Source of the DNA: an uncultured Campylobacter sp.
Lineage (GTDB): Bacteria; Campylobacterota; Campylobacteria; Campylobacterales; Campylobacteraceae
Direction: 5' to 3'
Assembly (NCBI RefSeq): GCF_905372745.1
Contig: NZ_CAJPQR010000001.1
Span: forward strand, 62,001 to 126,000
DNA: 64,000 bases
Made by a program: the position numbers and the translations under genes. Positions within the stretch are counted from its first letter, which is position 1, and every line of letters begins with the position of its first letter. The notes beneath the pieces are model-generated. The model saw only the letters and a list, made by a program, of their open reading frames with translations. It made no database searches and had not been told where the DNA came from. Shown here in pieces: positions 42,665 to 52,031 of the stretch.

Positions 42665-44101
42665 ATGAACGAAACCCTCATAAACATCGGCCTTGCCGCG
42701 ACGCAGATTTTATTTACGTTTGCGCTCGGATTTTATCTCATCACCTGCCTTCAGTGGTTTTCTTACAAGTTTGAGCGCGTGCTGTTTCACTTCACTAGGC
42801 CGCTGTGGCACGTGTTTTTCCTTATCGTGCCGATCGTGCTTTTTTACGGGGCGGAGCGATTTTTCTGGATTTATTTTTACTTTGCGCTGGTGCCAAGCCT
42901 CGCTCTTTGGCATAAAAAGCTCGATAAAAAGCTGGTTTTTACGCCGAGAGTCAAGCGGTTTTTTGTTATCCTAGTGTTCGCCGTTATCGCTAGCTACGCT
43001 GTCTATCTAGCGACGCAGCACCGCGTAAATCTAGGCGTAGTCCTGCCGCTCGTGGCTTCTTTTGCGATTAGCTTTTTGTTGGAAAAGGCTAAATTTAAAG
43101 CCTACGAAAACAGCGCGCGCAAAAAGCTAGCCTCGATGCCGGAGCTTAAAATCATCATGATAACGGCGAGTTTTGGCAAAACCAGCATCAAAAATTTCCT
43201 ATTTGAGCTGCTTAAAAATGACTTCGTCTGCCGCAAAACCCCTCGTAGCGTAAACACGCTAGCAGGCCTCATCCAGGACGTAAACAACGAGCTTGCCGCC
43301 GGTACGCAAATATATATCGCCGAGGCGGGCGCGCGCCTAAAAGGCGACATCGCGCAGATCACGGAGTTTTTGAACCCGCAGATCGCGATCGTCGGCGAGA
43401 TCGGCGCGCAACATATCGAGTACTTTAAAACGCTCGAAAATATCCGCACCACAAAGCTTGAGGCTCTTAGCTCAAAGCGCCTAGAAAAGGCTTTCGTACA
43501 CAGCAGTACGCAGGCAAGCGAGGGCGAGAAGATAGAAATTTACGATAAAGATCTAAGCAGCGTGGAGGCGAGCTTGGATGGGGTCAAATTTAAGCTCGGC
43601 CAGGGGGAATTTAGCTCGCCGCTGCTTGGTAAATTTAACGCCGCAAACCTAGCCGTCTGCGTCAAAACCGCGCTATATCTGGGGCTAGACGAGGCCAGGA
43701 TCGCCGCAGCTCTAGCGCGTCTAAAAAACGTCGAGCATAGACTCGAGCGTATCGATGCCGGCGGTAAAATCATCATCGACGACGGTTTTAACGGCAACTT
43801 TAACGGTATGAGCGCGAGCTACGAACTAGTCGGTAGCTACGAGGGGCGCAAGGTGCTCGTGACGCCGGGCATCATGGAGAGCAGCGACGAAGAGAACGAA
43901 AAGCTAAGCAAGATCATCAACAAGACCTTTGATATCGTCATGCTAACAAGCTCGCTAAACGCAGTCGCGCTACTAAAGCACCTAAGTAGGCCAAAAGTTA
44001 TCGTCATCAAGGACAAATCAAAAATGCAAGAAGTCCTGGCGCAAAACACTAAAGCGGGCGATCTGATCCTTTTTTCAAACGACGCTCCAAGCTTTATGTA
44101 G
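42665..44101 (+). CDS. murF: MurF, UDP-MurNAc-tripeptide--D-Ala-D-Ala ligase (with membrane N-terminus)
   Basis: MurF adds the D-Ala-D-Ala made by Ddl to the UDP-MurNAc-tripeptide. The ATPase core shows TASFGKTSIKNFL (P-loop around residues 170-176), YIAEAGARLKGDI, and the IIDDGFNGNFNGMSASYEL ligase C-terminal motif. Unlike E. coli MurF (about 450 residues, soluble), this 478-residue form has three to four hydrophobic helices in residues 8-150, so it should be membrane bound. The ATG has a CCTAGGAGA site after a 265-base spacer. Confidence 0.93.
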   Translation: MNETLINIGLAATQILFTFALGFYLITCLQWFSYKFERVLFHFTRPLWHVFFLIVPIVLFYGAERFFWIYFYFALVPSLALWHKKLDKKLVFTPRVKRFFVILVFAVIASYAVYLATQHRVNLGVVLPLVASFAISFLLEKAKFKAYENSARKKLASMPELKIIMITASFGKTSIKNFLFELLKNDFVCRKTPRSVNTLAGLIQDVNNELAAGTQIYIAEAGARLKGDIAQITEFLNPQIAIVGEIGAQHIEYFKTLENIRTTKLEALSSKRLEKAFVHSSTQASEGEKIEIYDKDLSSVEASLDGVKFKLGQGEFSSPLLGKFNAANLAVCVKTALYLGLDEARIAAALARLKNVEHRLERIDAGGKIIIDDGFNGNFNGMSASYELVGSYEGRKVLVTPGIMESSDEENEKLSKIINKTFDIVMLTSSLNAVALLKHLSRPKVIVIKDKSKMQEVLAQNTKAGDLILFSNDAPSFM

Positions 44102-44751
44102 GCGCGTTTCCAGTCAAATTCGGCGCGCGAGCTTATTTTTGAGCGTTTTTGATCTACATAACGTAGGATTTGGCGGATAGTCGGTTTTATCTCCGTTAAA
44201 TAGGCTGTAAATTTACGTTAGCTTTTTAGCGGATTAGGCGGATTATAGAAGGCGCGATTTTACGGGCTTGCTTGCGGCGGCCTTCGCGTGATTTCGTAAA
44301 ACTGCAAAGCTTAATGATAGAATACCAAGGCTATAAAAAGCTCTTGGAGTTTAGCGGAGCGAATTTAGCGTGCTAATCTTTTGCCCTCGCTATGCGACTA
44401 TGCAATGACGAAAACCGGCTAGAATCTCAAAGACGTAGACAGGATTGCCTGCGGCACGGACGCCTCACGCGAGGAGAATTCGTCGGCAAGGGTATATTAC
44501 GCGCAGATAATAAAGCCTTGAAAGTACCGAGCGACAAAAACGTACGCGAGAGTCTGAGAGGCCTACTTGAAAAAGTAAATCTGGCGTTTTGCTATCGCTC
44601 GTAACGACTGCAAAATAGGTCTAAATTTGATATTACCGGGCTGACGGTTTTTAAATATCTGGCTTAAATAGTCCAAATTTGCCGAATTTTTATGCTGGAT
44701 TTGGATTTAAGGCGCCGTAAAATTTGGATTCTGGCTAGTATTTAGTCTGTT
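44102..44751 (+). other. Intergenic region, 650 bases, no supported gene
   Basis: Between murF and the converging membrane-protein gene. A plus-strand open frame of 70 codons at 44392-44604 has no ribosome site and no hydrophobic core. The stretch 44432-44488 contains nested pairing (TTGCC with GGCAA, and CCTC-ACGC-GAGG), suggesting a folded transcript, but I recognise no known RNA family. Confidence 0.4.
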
Positions 44752-45321
44752 TTATGTCGTCAATTTAAATCTAACCAAATTCGCCGAGTCGGCTTTTTCT
44801 TTTAGTTCTTTTGAGCCAAATCTTAAAATAATTTTATTGCCGGAAACCGCGGATAGCGATAGTAAAAAGGCATCTAGTTGCGCGTCGTCATTCGTATATT
44901 TTATCTCTAAAATACTTCTCCAGCCCTTGCAAATGCGAAATCCCGTATGCTCACGAGCGCTCGTATCAAGTATAAAAATAGAATCTAAATCAAATCTCGC
45001 TCCGTTAAAAGCTATTAAGTTTTTGTTTGTTACATATAAGCCTTTGTGGATCAAATTTACAATAAAAATATATATTAATAACATGCAAAAAATAACAAAA
45101 ATAGCAGCGCACACCTTTAGAAATAGGCTTTGATCTGCGAAGTCTTTAAATATTACCGTATATATAAATACCGCTATACAAACCACGGCAAATATAAATT
45201 TAATAAAAAGATTTTTAATGTGTTTTTCCTTATATTCACATAAAATATACTCGTCTTTATCTAGCTTGATATCGTTTTTTGGCGGGATATTTATAGCACA
45301 ATTAGTATCTAAATTTATCAC
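44752..45321 (-). CDS. Small membrane protein with PH-like domain
   Basis: A 189-residue protein with two membrane helices (residues about 38-60 and 70-93) and, after them, a C-terminal domain with LYVTNKNLIAFNGARFDLDSIF, similar to bacterial PH-like domains (YdbS/YdbT type), where the first strand is followed by a turn with asparagine. I infer a bacterial PH-domain-like protein but the match is weak. The gene is alone on the minus strand, convergent with murF. Function unknown. Confidence 0.6.
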   Translation of the reverse strand: MINLDTNCAINIPPKNDIKLDKDEYILCEYKEKHIKNLFIKFIFAVVCIAVFIYTVIFKDFADQSLFLKVCAAIFVIFCMLLIYIFIVNLIHKGLYVTNKNLIAFNGARFDLDSIFILDTSAREHTGFRICKGWRSILEIKYTNDDAQLDAFLLSLSAVSGNKIILRFGSKELKEKADSANLVRFKLTT

Positions 45322-45463
45322 ATATGCCCTTTTGACTAAATTTTAAACAATATTTTCAAAAATTATATCAAATATTTTATTAATACCAATCTAAATTTAC
45401 GAGCGATCAGTCGCAAAAAGCGCCTAATAGCACCTAACCCCCGTTTCAAATTTCTTAAATTTA

Positions 45464-45471
45464 TATAAAAT
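45464..45471 (+). promoter_or_regulatory. Probable -10 region of the NagZ-like gene
   Basis: TATAAAAT lies 35 bases before the ATG of the gene at 45506 in AT-rich DNA. Typical Campylobacter -10 shape; no clear -35. Confidence 0.4.
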
Positions 45472-45505
45472 AGTGTAAAATCCACAAAAACAAAAAAGGA
45501 AAAAT

Positions 45506-46591
45506 ATGAAAAAATTTATCGCCGCGCTTTTTTCGGCTCTGTTTTTGGCGAGTTTGCCGACCGCGCTAAACGCCGCTGATGCGCAAGCGCAAGAAAAGCC
45601 GACTCTTCGCAAAATGATAGCCCAAATGATAATGGTCGGCTTCAACGGCTCTGATCCCAAAACCGCCAAAGAAGCCGTCTCGGAGGCCAAATATCAGCGT
45701 TTCGGCGGCGTGATGCTGCTTGGTAAAAACATCTCGGACAAAAAGAACCTCACGGCGCTAACAAGCGCATTTAAAGAGGCTCAAGGGGGCATTTTTATCG
45801 CTATCGACGAGGAGGGCGGACGGGTCACGAGATTTAAGGATAAAGAAGATTTTGAGACCTTTATCTCGGCGCAAAAAGTGGCAAAAACGCTTGATCTGGG
45901 TGCTGCTGGCAAGCTTTACGGCAAGATGGCGCAGCAGCTAAAAGACGTCGGCGTAAACGTAAATTTCGCTCCCGTGGCCGACGTGCTAAATCCAAAATCC
46001 ACCATCATCGGCTCGCGCGGCAGGGCGTTTAGCGCCGATATAGACGAGGTTTCGCTGTATGCGAGCGAGTTTATGAAGGCCTCGCAAGCTCGCGGCGTGA
46101 TAGCTGCGATGAAGCACTTCCCGGGCCACGGCAACGTCGAGGCCGACAGCCACACGGCAAAGGTCGTGATAGAAAATTTCGACTACGGCGAGCTTAAACC
46201 GTATTTTGACGCGGTTCGCAAAAACGAAGCCAAGATGATAATGGTCGGCCACATCTACCTCATGCAGCGCGACGCCGAGCTGCCGGCCTCGCTCTCGCCG
46301 GCGATCATCGACGGCTTGCTGCGCGGCGAGCTAAAATTTGACGGCGTAGTCATCAGCGACGACATGCTTATGGGTGGGCTAAAGGACTTTACGCTACAAG
46401 AAAAGGTGATAAACTTTATCAACGCGGGCGGCGACGTGATGCTCTTTAGCAACTACAAGATAGACGGGCGCAGGACCGCGGAGCTCGTCACGCAGCTAGT
46501 CGTGGACGCGGTTGGCGCCAAGCAGATACCAAAAGAGCGTATCGAGGAATCCTACGAGCGGATAATGAAGCTAAAAAATAGCATAAAATAG
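45506..46591 (+). CDS. Exported NagZ-like glycoside hydrolase family 3
   Basis: A 361-residue GH3 beta-N-acetylglucosaminidase. Motifs: DEEGGRVTRFKD, MKHFPGHGNVEADSHT (the NagZ signature with the catalytic Asp/His pair) and VISDDMLMGG (nucleophile aspartate). NagZ removes GlcNAc from cell-wall fragments. The N-terminus KKFIAALFSALFLASLPTALNAADA is a signal peptide with cleavage near residue 24, so the enzyme is probably periplasmic, unlike cytoplasmic E. coli NagZ. An AAAAAGGAAAAAT site precedes the ATG. Confidence 0.9.
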   Translation: MKKFIAALFSALFLASLPTALNAADAQAQEKPTLRKMIAQMIMVGFNGSDPKTAKEAVSEAKYQRFGGVMLLGKNISDKKNLTALTSAFKEAQGGIFIAIDEEGGRVTRFKDKEDFETFISAQKVAKTLDLGAAGKLYGKMAQQLKDVGVNVNFAPVADVLNPKSTIIGSRGRAFSADIDEVSLYASEFMKASQARGVIAAMKHFPGHGNVEADSHTAKVVIENFDYGELKPYFDAVRKNEAKMIMVGHIYLMQRDAELPASLSPAIIDGLLRGELKFDGVVISDDMLMGGLKDFTLQEKVINFINAGGDVMLFSNYKIDGRRTAELVTQLVVDAVGAKQIPKERIEESYERIMKLKNSIK

Positions 46592-46992
46592 GCTAACCGT
46601 ATGGCAAATTTGAGCTTTTGCGCGGAGTTTGTTTGCGGTTAGTCGGTCTGTGCGACGACCGAAGTCAAATTTGCCTTTTTGTCTAGTTTTGTAAATTTGA
46701 GTTCAAATTTGGCGCGAATTTTAAATTTGAACTTAAATTTAACGCCCAAATTTTTACTACCTAGCTCGCCAAACCCGCACCGTTTTGGCGCAAATCGCGG
46801 TTTTAAAACCGACCGAAATTATCCACGGCAAGAAAAGTAAATTTAATCAAATTTGCGCTAAACAGGTCGGCTTGCGAAAAATCAGCATTAAATTTATCAT
46901 TGTTCGGCTAAAATTTAAGCTTTTAAAATTAATTTTTATGTATAATATATCTTTAAGTAAAATAATAAAAATTCCAAATTTAAGGAGCAAAA
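46592..46992 (+). other. Intergenic region, 400 bases, promoter only
   Basis: Spacer between the NagZ-like gene and the amidohydrolase. It is dominated by AAATTT-containing words. Apart from the promoter-like element at 46941 I see no gene or strong hairpin; one short open frame (46785-47048) runs into the next gene in another phase and is not supported. Confidence 0.5.
46941..46946 (+). promoter_or_regulatory. Probable -10 box of the amidohydrolase gene
   Basis: TATAAT preceded by TATG (extended -10 with TG two bases upstream), 47 bases before the ATG at 46993, in strongly AT-rich DNA. Confidence 0.5.
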
Positions 46993-48312
46993 ATGGACAA
47001 TGTAGCAGCAAAAGTCGAAGCGCTAAAAGACGAAATGGTGAAAAATAGGCGATTTTTTCACTCGCATCCCGAGACGGGATTTTTCACGTTTTTTACGACG
47101 GCAAAGATCGCTAGCGAGCTAAAAAAGCTCGGCTACAGCCTAAAAATGGGACGCGAGATAATGAAACCCGAAGCTAGAGCAGGTCTTGGCAGCGAAAAAG
47201 ATAAAGAGAGGTATCTAGAACGTGCAAAAAGCCTGCTAAGCGCCGACGAGCGAGAGTTTTTACCCGTGATGGAGGATGGGCTAACGGGTGTGGTGGCCGA
47301 GCTTGATACGGGCAGGCCGGGCAAGACGCTTGCGTTTAGATTCGACATCGACGGCGTGGACGTGACCGAGAGCAAGGATGAGGCGCATAGACCGTTTAAA
47401 GAGGGCTTTAGAGCCGATATAGACGGCATCACGCACGCCTGCGGGCATGACGGACACATCACGATCGGCCTTGCGATGGCTAAACTCATCGCGCAAAATT
47501 TGGACGACTTTAAGGGCAAATTTAGATTTATATTTCAAACCGCCGAGGAGGGCACCAGAGGCGCCGTGCCGATGGAGCAAGCAGGCGTGCTAGAGGGCGT
47601 GGACTACCTGCTAGGCGGTCACATCGGCTTTCAGGCAAAGACTAGCGGCGGCATCATCTGCGGTACGAACAAGCTTCTTGCGACGTCGAAATTTGACGTA
47701 AATTTCACTGGTAGATCGGCTCACGCGGCGGGCGCTCCGCAAGAAGGCGCAAACGCTCTGCTGGCCGCAGCCCAGGCGGCTCTAGCCATGCACGGTATCA
47801 CGCGACATGCCGACGGCGTCACGCGTATAAATGTGGGCGTTTTGCGAGCGGGTGAGGGTCGAAACGTCATCGCGCCAAACGGCTACATCGCCTGCGAAAC
47901 GCGCGGCGAAACGACCGAGCTAAATGAATTTATGTTTCAAAAATGCATGGATATCGTAGCGGGCGTCGCACAGATGTACGGCGTGCAGTACGACGTGAAG
48001 CTAACCGGCGGCACGAGCGGGGGCGATAGTAGCGAGGAGATCACCGACATCTACGAGCGCGCCGCGCGTCAGTCGCCTTTTATCAAGGACGAACTCATCG
48101 TGCGGGATCTAAATTTCGGTGCTTGCGAGGACTTCGCACATTTTATGCACGCCGTGCAAAAAGCAGGCGGCAAGAGCGGCTATCTGATGATCGGCACCAA
48201 GCTGGCCGCTGGGCATCACAACGGCGCGTTTGACTTTGACGAGAGCGCGCTACTATCGGGTACGGACGTGTTTTTGCGCTCGGCGTACGCGATAAACGGC
48301 AAGGACGCGTGA
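46993..48312 (+). CDS. M20-family amidohydrolase, AbgA-like
   Basis: A 439-residue metal-dependent amidase of the M20D group. Metal and active-site motifs: HSHPETGF, FRFDIDGVDV, ACGHDGHITIG, QTAEEGTRG, and a C-terminal GHHNGAFDFDE. The insertion around residues 60-95 and the GLGS segment resemble AbgA, one subunit of p-aminobenzoyl-glutamate hydrolase; AbgB is not seen here. Substrate assignment beyond amidohydrolase is tentative. Start ATG follows AAGGAGC. Confidence 0.83.
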   Translation: MDNVAAKVEALKDEMVKNRRFFHSHPETGFFTFFTTAKIASELKKLGYSLKMGREIMKPEARAGLGSEKDKERYLERAKSLLSADEREFLPVMEDGLTGVVAELDTGRPGKTLAFRFDIDGVDVTESKDEAHRPFKEGFRADIDGITHACGHDGHITIGLAMAKLIAQNLDDFKGKFRFIFQTAEEGTRGAVPMEQAGVLEGVDYLLGGHIGFQAKTSGGIICGTNKLLATSKFDVNFTGRSAHAAGAPQEGANALLAAAQAALAMHGITRHADGVTRINVGVLRAGEGRNVIAPNGYIACETRGETTELNEFMFQKCMDIVAGVAQMYGVQYDVKLTGGTSGGDSSEEITDIYERAARQSPFIKDELIVRDLNFGACEDFAHFMHAVQKAGGKSGYLMIGTKLAAGHHNGAFDFDESALLSGTDVFLRSAYAINGKDA

Positions 48313-48359
48313 GGCTAAATTTGAACCGAATTTAACTAATTTGCGTCGCTTGCGCTCGG

Positions 48360-48388
48360 CTTGATCGATTTTTTAATCATCGATTAAG
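48360..48388. other. Inverted repeat downstream of the amidohydrolase gene
   Basis: CTTGATCGAT (48360-48369) pairs with ATCGATTAAG (48379-48388), one G-T wobble, loop of nine bases. It lies 48 bases after the stop. There is no following T-run; a weak terminator is possible. Confidence 0.35.
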
Positions 48389-48579
48389 CTGACGCGGCGG
48401 CGTAGATTTATATTTTTTAGCTCTTAAATTTTGATAAATTCGGCGGTCGGTCGTAAATTTGATTAAATAAAAAGCCGTTTGGGTTGTAAATTTGGCAAGT
48501 TAAATACAGCACTTAAAATTGCGCGGCGACAAGGCTAATTCGCCGATATCAAAACCGCAAATTTTAAACGGATTTAAAT

Positions 48580-49155
48580 TTATTTGCTCTCTTTTTCCAG
48601 GTAGAAAATCTTAAAAAATAAATCTCGCAACAAGACGACCGATAAAAACAGTCCAAGTAAAGAGAAAAAAAGTTGAAAAACCGTTATGACGGCAAATATT
48701 TCAAATTTTGTATCAAACGTTATCTCGATACGAGTTCCATCGCGTAAAACTATGCCGTCTACGCCTACGCAGCCAAAGAAATAATCATATATAAAAAATG
48801 CGCTAAGCATAAGACCAAGCACCGACATCGGCCAGCTTATGTTCGGCGCTTTGCGTCTATCAGAAATAACGAATAATGCACTCAAAATTATCGCCAGTAG
48901 CAGCCCAAGCACCCACATATAGCTCGCGTAAAATTCTATCTCTTGCTTAAACGGACTTATGTCGCTAAAAATTTGGATATTTGGAAAGATTTGCTTCATA
49001 ACTTCTACGAAACTGCGGCAAATTTTGCAACTAGATAATATATCCTCGGGGATGATAAAAATCCCGAAAGAGGCAACAAAATAAGCGATAAAAATGTTTT
49101 CAAGAAACCGCTCTTTTGTATTTTTGACGGTTTTGGTCGCGTGTTGATTTTGCAA
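48580..49155 (-). CDS. Hypothetical membrane protein
   Basis: About 191 residues with four likely membrane helices (near residues 20-38, 80-103, 112-128 and 160-185, counted from the chosen start). No family is recognised. Two cysteines in SSCKICRS and a valine-rich VDGIVLRDGTRIEI loop are visible. TTG at 49155 is preferred because AGGAC lies six bases upstream; a longer TTG start at 49236 would add 27 residues without a ribosome site. The gene lies between converging abgA-like and pyrC. Confidence 0.55.
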   Translation of the reverse strand: MQNQHATKTVKNTKERFLENIFIAYFVASFGIFIIPEDILSSCKICRSFVEVMKQIFPNIQIFSDISPFKQEIEFYASYMWVLGLLLAIILSALFVISDRRKAPNISWPMSVLGLMLSAFFIYDYFFGCVGVDGIVLRDGTRIEITFDTKFEIFAVITVFQLFFSLLGLFLSVVLLRDLFFKIFYLEKESK

Positions 49156-49265
49156 TACTTGTCCTATGGTTTCAAATTTTATTTTAGTCGTTGTTAAAAT
49201 TTGACCATACGGCAGCCTTAGCCACCGCAAAGTCAAATTTCAAATTTACGTCAAATTTGATCGGA

Positions 49266-50546
49266 TCACGCTACGACGCTTGGAAACTCAAACACTGTTT
49301 TTCCGCTTTTTATCGTGATTATCGCCGCGCCTTTTAGCGTCTTGCCTAGCAGTGGGGAGTTTTGAGATTTTGATTTATTTAGGCTTTTGTCGTATAGATA
49401 CTCGAAATTTGGATCGATTATCGCGATGTCGGCGAGGTAGCCCTCTGCGATCACGCCTTTGTCCTTTAGTTTTAAAATTTTAGCCGCGTTATAGGACGTG
49501 AGAGCCGCCATCTGCTCGATACTTATCACACCGTCGTTTACCAAATCTAGCGTCATAGGCACGAGGGTTTGTAGGCCGAGTATTCCAAATGGCGCCTTGT
49601 CGAATTCTAAAAATTTCTCGTCGTTATGGTGCGGGGCGTGGTCGGTCACGATGACGTCGATGAGGCCGCTTTTTAAGCCGTCCCTGATCGCCTCTACGTC
49701 TGATTTCGTGCGAAGCGGCGGCGACATTTTAAAGTTCGTATCGTAGCCTAGCAGCTCGTCCTCAGTGTAGGTAAAGTGGTGCGGCGTCGCCTCGCAGGTC
49801 ACGTTTATGCCGGCTGCGCGAGCCTGCGCGATGAGCTTTAGCGACCACTCGGAGCTAACGTGCGCGATGTGGATGTGGCCGCCCGTGAGCTTGGCTAGCA
49901 GTAGATCGCGCGAGACCATGATCTCTTCTTGCTCGCGCGGCATGCCTTTGATGCCTAGTATCGCCGAGACGCGGCCTTCGTTCATGTGGCCGCCGCGGCA
50001 TAGCGAGCAGTCCTGGGAGTGGTTGATGACGAAGCTGCCGAAGTGCTTTGAGTATTCAAGCGCGTATCTCATCACGTCGCTGCTGGCTACGGGCAGGCCG
50101 TCGTCGCTAAACGCCACTGCACCCGCCTGCGTCATATCGCCCATCTCCACGCACTTTTTGCCGTCCATCTTGCTAGTTATCGCGCCGATAGGCAGTAGGT
50201 CGATGAGGCCGCGAGCTTTTGCCTTAGCTACCATATCGCGCGTGACGACGGCGTTGTCGTTTACGGGGTTTGTATTCGCCATCGGGCAGCAGGTGGTTAC
50301 GCCGCCGGCGACTGCGGTTTCGGAGCCCGTGTTTATGTCGTCTTTGTACTCAAGGCCGGGATCCCTAAAATGCACGTGCATATCGATTAGACCCGGCATC
50401 ACGAGCTTGCCGCTAGCGTCTATTACTTTATCTGCCGCAGGTTCGTCCGCGGTGATTAGAGCTATCTTGTCGCCGTCTATTAGGACGTTTGCTTTTTGCG
50501 AGCCGTTATGATTTACGATCGTGCCGTTTTTTATGAGAGTTTTCAT
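49266..50546 (-). CDS. pyrC: Dihydroorotase (type I)
   Basis: PyrC closes carbamoyl-aspartate to dihydroorotate. The 426-residue protein shows the type I dihydroorotase signature DMHVHFRDPGLEYKDDINTG (zinc histidines), GGVTTCCPMANTNP and TDHAPHHNDEK. Type I enzymes are the kind found in CAD and in many Gram-positives and Campylobacterota, not the E. coli type II. It overlaps pyrB by four bases; both pyrimidine genes are in one minus-strand operon. Confidence 0.96.
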   Translation of the reverse strand: MKTLIKNGTIVNHNGSQKANVLIDGDKIALITADEPAADKVIDASGKLVMPGLIDMHVHFRDPGLEYKDDINTGSETAVAGGVTTCCPMANTNPVNDNAVVTRDMVAKAKARGLIDLLPIGAITSKMDGKKCVEMGDMTQAGAVAFSDDGLPVASSDVMRYALEYSKHFGSFVINHSQDCSLCRGGHMNEGRVSAILGIKGMPREQEEIMVSRDLLLAKLTGGHIHIAHVSSEWSLKLIAQARAAGINVTCEATPHHFTYTEDELLGYDTNFKMSPPLRTKSDVEAIRDGLKSGLIDVIVTDHAPHHNDEKFLEFDKAPFGILGLQTLVPMTLDLVNDGVISIEQMAALTSYNAAKILKLKDKGVIAEGYLADIAIIDPNFEYLYDKSLNKSKSQNSPLLGKTLKGAAIITIKSGKTVFEFPSVVA

Positions 50547-51475
50547 TTTGCGCCTTTGTTTTTGATGAGAGTATCTAGGATCGCCATCCTGACGGCGACG
50601 CCGTTTTCGACCTGATTTAGCACATGCGAGTAGCGCGGATCATCGGCTACGTCGGAGTTTATCTCAACGCCGCGGTTTATAGGGCCCGGGTGCAGGATCA
50701 TGACGCCCTCTTTGGCGTATTGCATTTTACTAGCGGTTAGGCCGAAAAATTTGGAGTATTCGCGCACAGACGGAAATGCTATCTCATCATCCTGGCGCTC
50801 GAGCTGGATACGCAGCATGATGATGACGTCCGAGTCCTCGATGGCCTCGCGCATATCGGTGCAAATTTGACAGCCAAAAGCCTCCATGCCAGTTAAAAAC
50901 ATCGGCGGGCCAAAGAGCTTAACCTTGGCTCCGAGCGTTTTTAGGACGTAGATGTTTGAGCGCGCCACGCGGCTATGAAAGATATCGCCGATGATGGCGA
51001 CCGTGAGATTTTCTAGACTGCCGCGATTTTCTAGTATAGTAAAAAGATCAAGCAGCGCTTGGCTAGGGTGTTCATTGAGGCCGTCGCCCGCGTTTACGAC
51101 GTGAGCGTCGGTATTTTCAGCTATAAATTTAGCCGCGCCCGAGCTGTAGTGGCGCACGACTACGACGTCCGTTTTCATTGCGACGATGTTGTGGACGGTG
51201 TCGATGAGCGTTTCGCCTTTTTTGGTGCTGGAGTTTGAGGCGGTGAAATTTATCGCGTCGGCTCCGAGGCGCTTAGCCGCGATCTCAAAGCTCGTTCGCG
51301 TCCTAGTCGAGTTTTCGAAAAAGGCGTTTACGGTCGTTTTGCCGTAGAGCGACTTGGCTTTTTTGGTCTCGGAGTTGTTTAGCGCCTTAAACTCCTTGGC
51401 TAAATTTAAGAAATGGTAAATTTCGTCTTTGGTTAAATTTGCAGCGGTTACGAGGTCTTTTTTGGTATAGCTCAT
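50543..51475 (-). CDS. pyrB: Aspartate carbamoyltransferase catalytic subunit
   Basis: PyrB joins carbamoyl phosphate and aspartate, the first committed step of pyrimidine synthesis. The 310-residue protein has the carbamoyl-phosphate motif FFENSTRTRTSFE (residues 51-63), HPSQALLDLFT, and HPGPINRGVEI. There is no regulatory subunit (pyrI) nearby. It starts with ATG and is coupled to pyrC. The upstream gap of 67 bases holds no clear promoter. Confidence 0.97.
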   Translation of the reverse strand: MSYTKKDLVTAANLTKDEIYHFLNLAKEFKALNNSETKKAKSLYGKTTVNAFFENSTRTRTSFEIAAKRLGADAINFTASNSSTKKGETLIDTVHNIVAMKTDVVVVRHYSSGAAKFIAENTDAHVVNAGDGLNEHPSQALLDLFTILENRGSLENLTVAIIGDIFHSRVARSNIYVLKTLGAKVKLFGPPMFLTGMEAFGCQICTDMREAIEDSDVIIMLRIQLERQDDEIAFPSVREYSKFFGLTASKMQYAKEGVMILHPGPINRGVEINSDVADDPRYSHVLNQVENGVAVRMAILDTLIKNKGAK

Positions 51476-51542
51476 CCGTTTTTTTCCTTAGAAAGATAGA
51501 GTTAAATCAAAAAAGCGATATTACCCCGTTTTTACTTAAGAT

Positions 51543-52001
51543 TTAATTTTGTAGCTTGCTAAACTCCGCGCCCAGACGCTGTCTGATCTCGTCGCCCGCG
51601 CGCTCGCCGTCTTTAAAGTTTTCCGTGACGAGATCGTCTAGGCGGCTAAGCACCTCAAAGAGCTCGCTTTCCCATTTGTCCGGGTTTCTAGCGGTGTTCA
51701 TCGTCTCGATAAACGTCAGCTTCTTGCTCATCTCGCTTAGGCTTTCTAAAAATTTTTCTTTTAGATCCTCGTTTTTTAGGGCGTCGTCGTAGAGTGCTTT
51801 CATTTTTAATTCCCTTAGCTCGCCGTTAATGATCTCGCAAAAATCCTTGTACTTTTGCACCGAAATTTGACGCGCGGCCTCGGGGGAGTTGTTTGCTAGA
51901 GTGCCGTTCTCGTCGATCTTTCTGGTTAGCTTTTGTATCTGCGCGTAGAGCACTAGCGCGGCTATGACGCAGATGACGGCGTAAAATGCGATAGATGACA
52001 T
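51543..52001 (-). CDS. Membrane-anchored hypothetical protein
   Basis: A 152-residue protein with one N-terminal helix (residues 3-20, SIAFYAVICVIAALVLYA) and a cytoplasmic or periplasmic helical domain rich in Lys, Glu and Leu (KALYDDALKNEDLKEKFLESLSEMSKKL). Unknown family; the pattern suggests a helical scaffold. The ATG has an AAAAAAGGAAAAAC site. It lies between rarD and pyrB on the same strand. Confidence 0.75.
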   Translation of the reverse strand: MSSIAFYAVICVIAALVLYAQIQKLTRKIDENGTLANNSPEAARQISVQKYKDFCEIINGELRELKMKALYDDALKNEDLKEKFLESLSEMSKKLTFIETMNTARNPDKWESELFEVLSRLDDLVTENFKDGERAGDEIRQRLGAEFSKLQN

Positions 52002-52031
52002 TGTTTTTCCTTTTTTGATTTAAATTTGCGG

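Noticed and set aside
44392..44604. Plus-strand 70-codon frame after murF
   Set aside because: No ribosome site, highly basic, no hydrophobic core; could not be supported as a gene.
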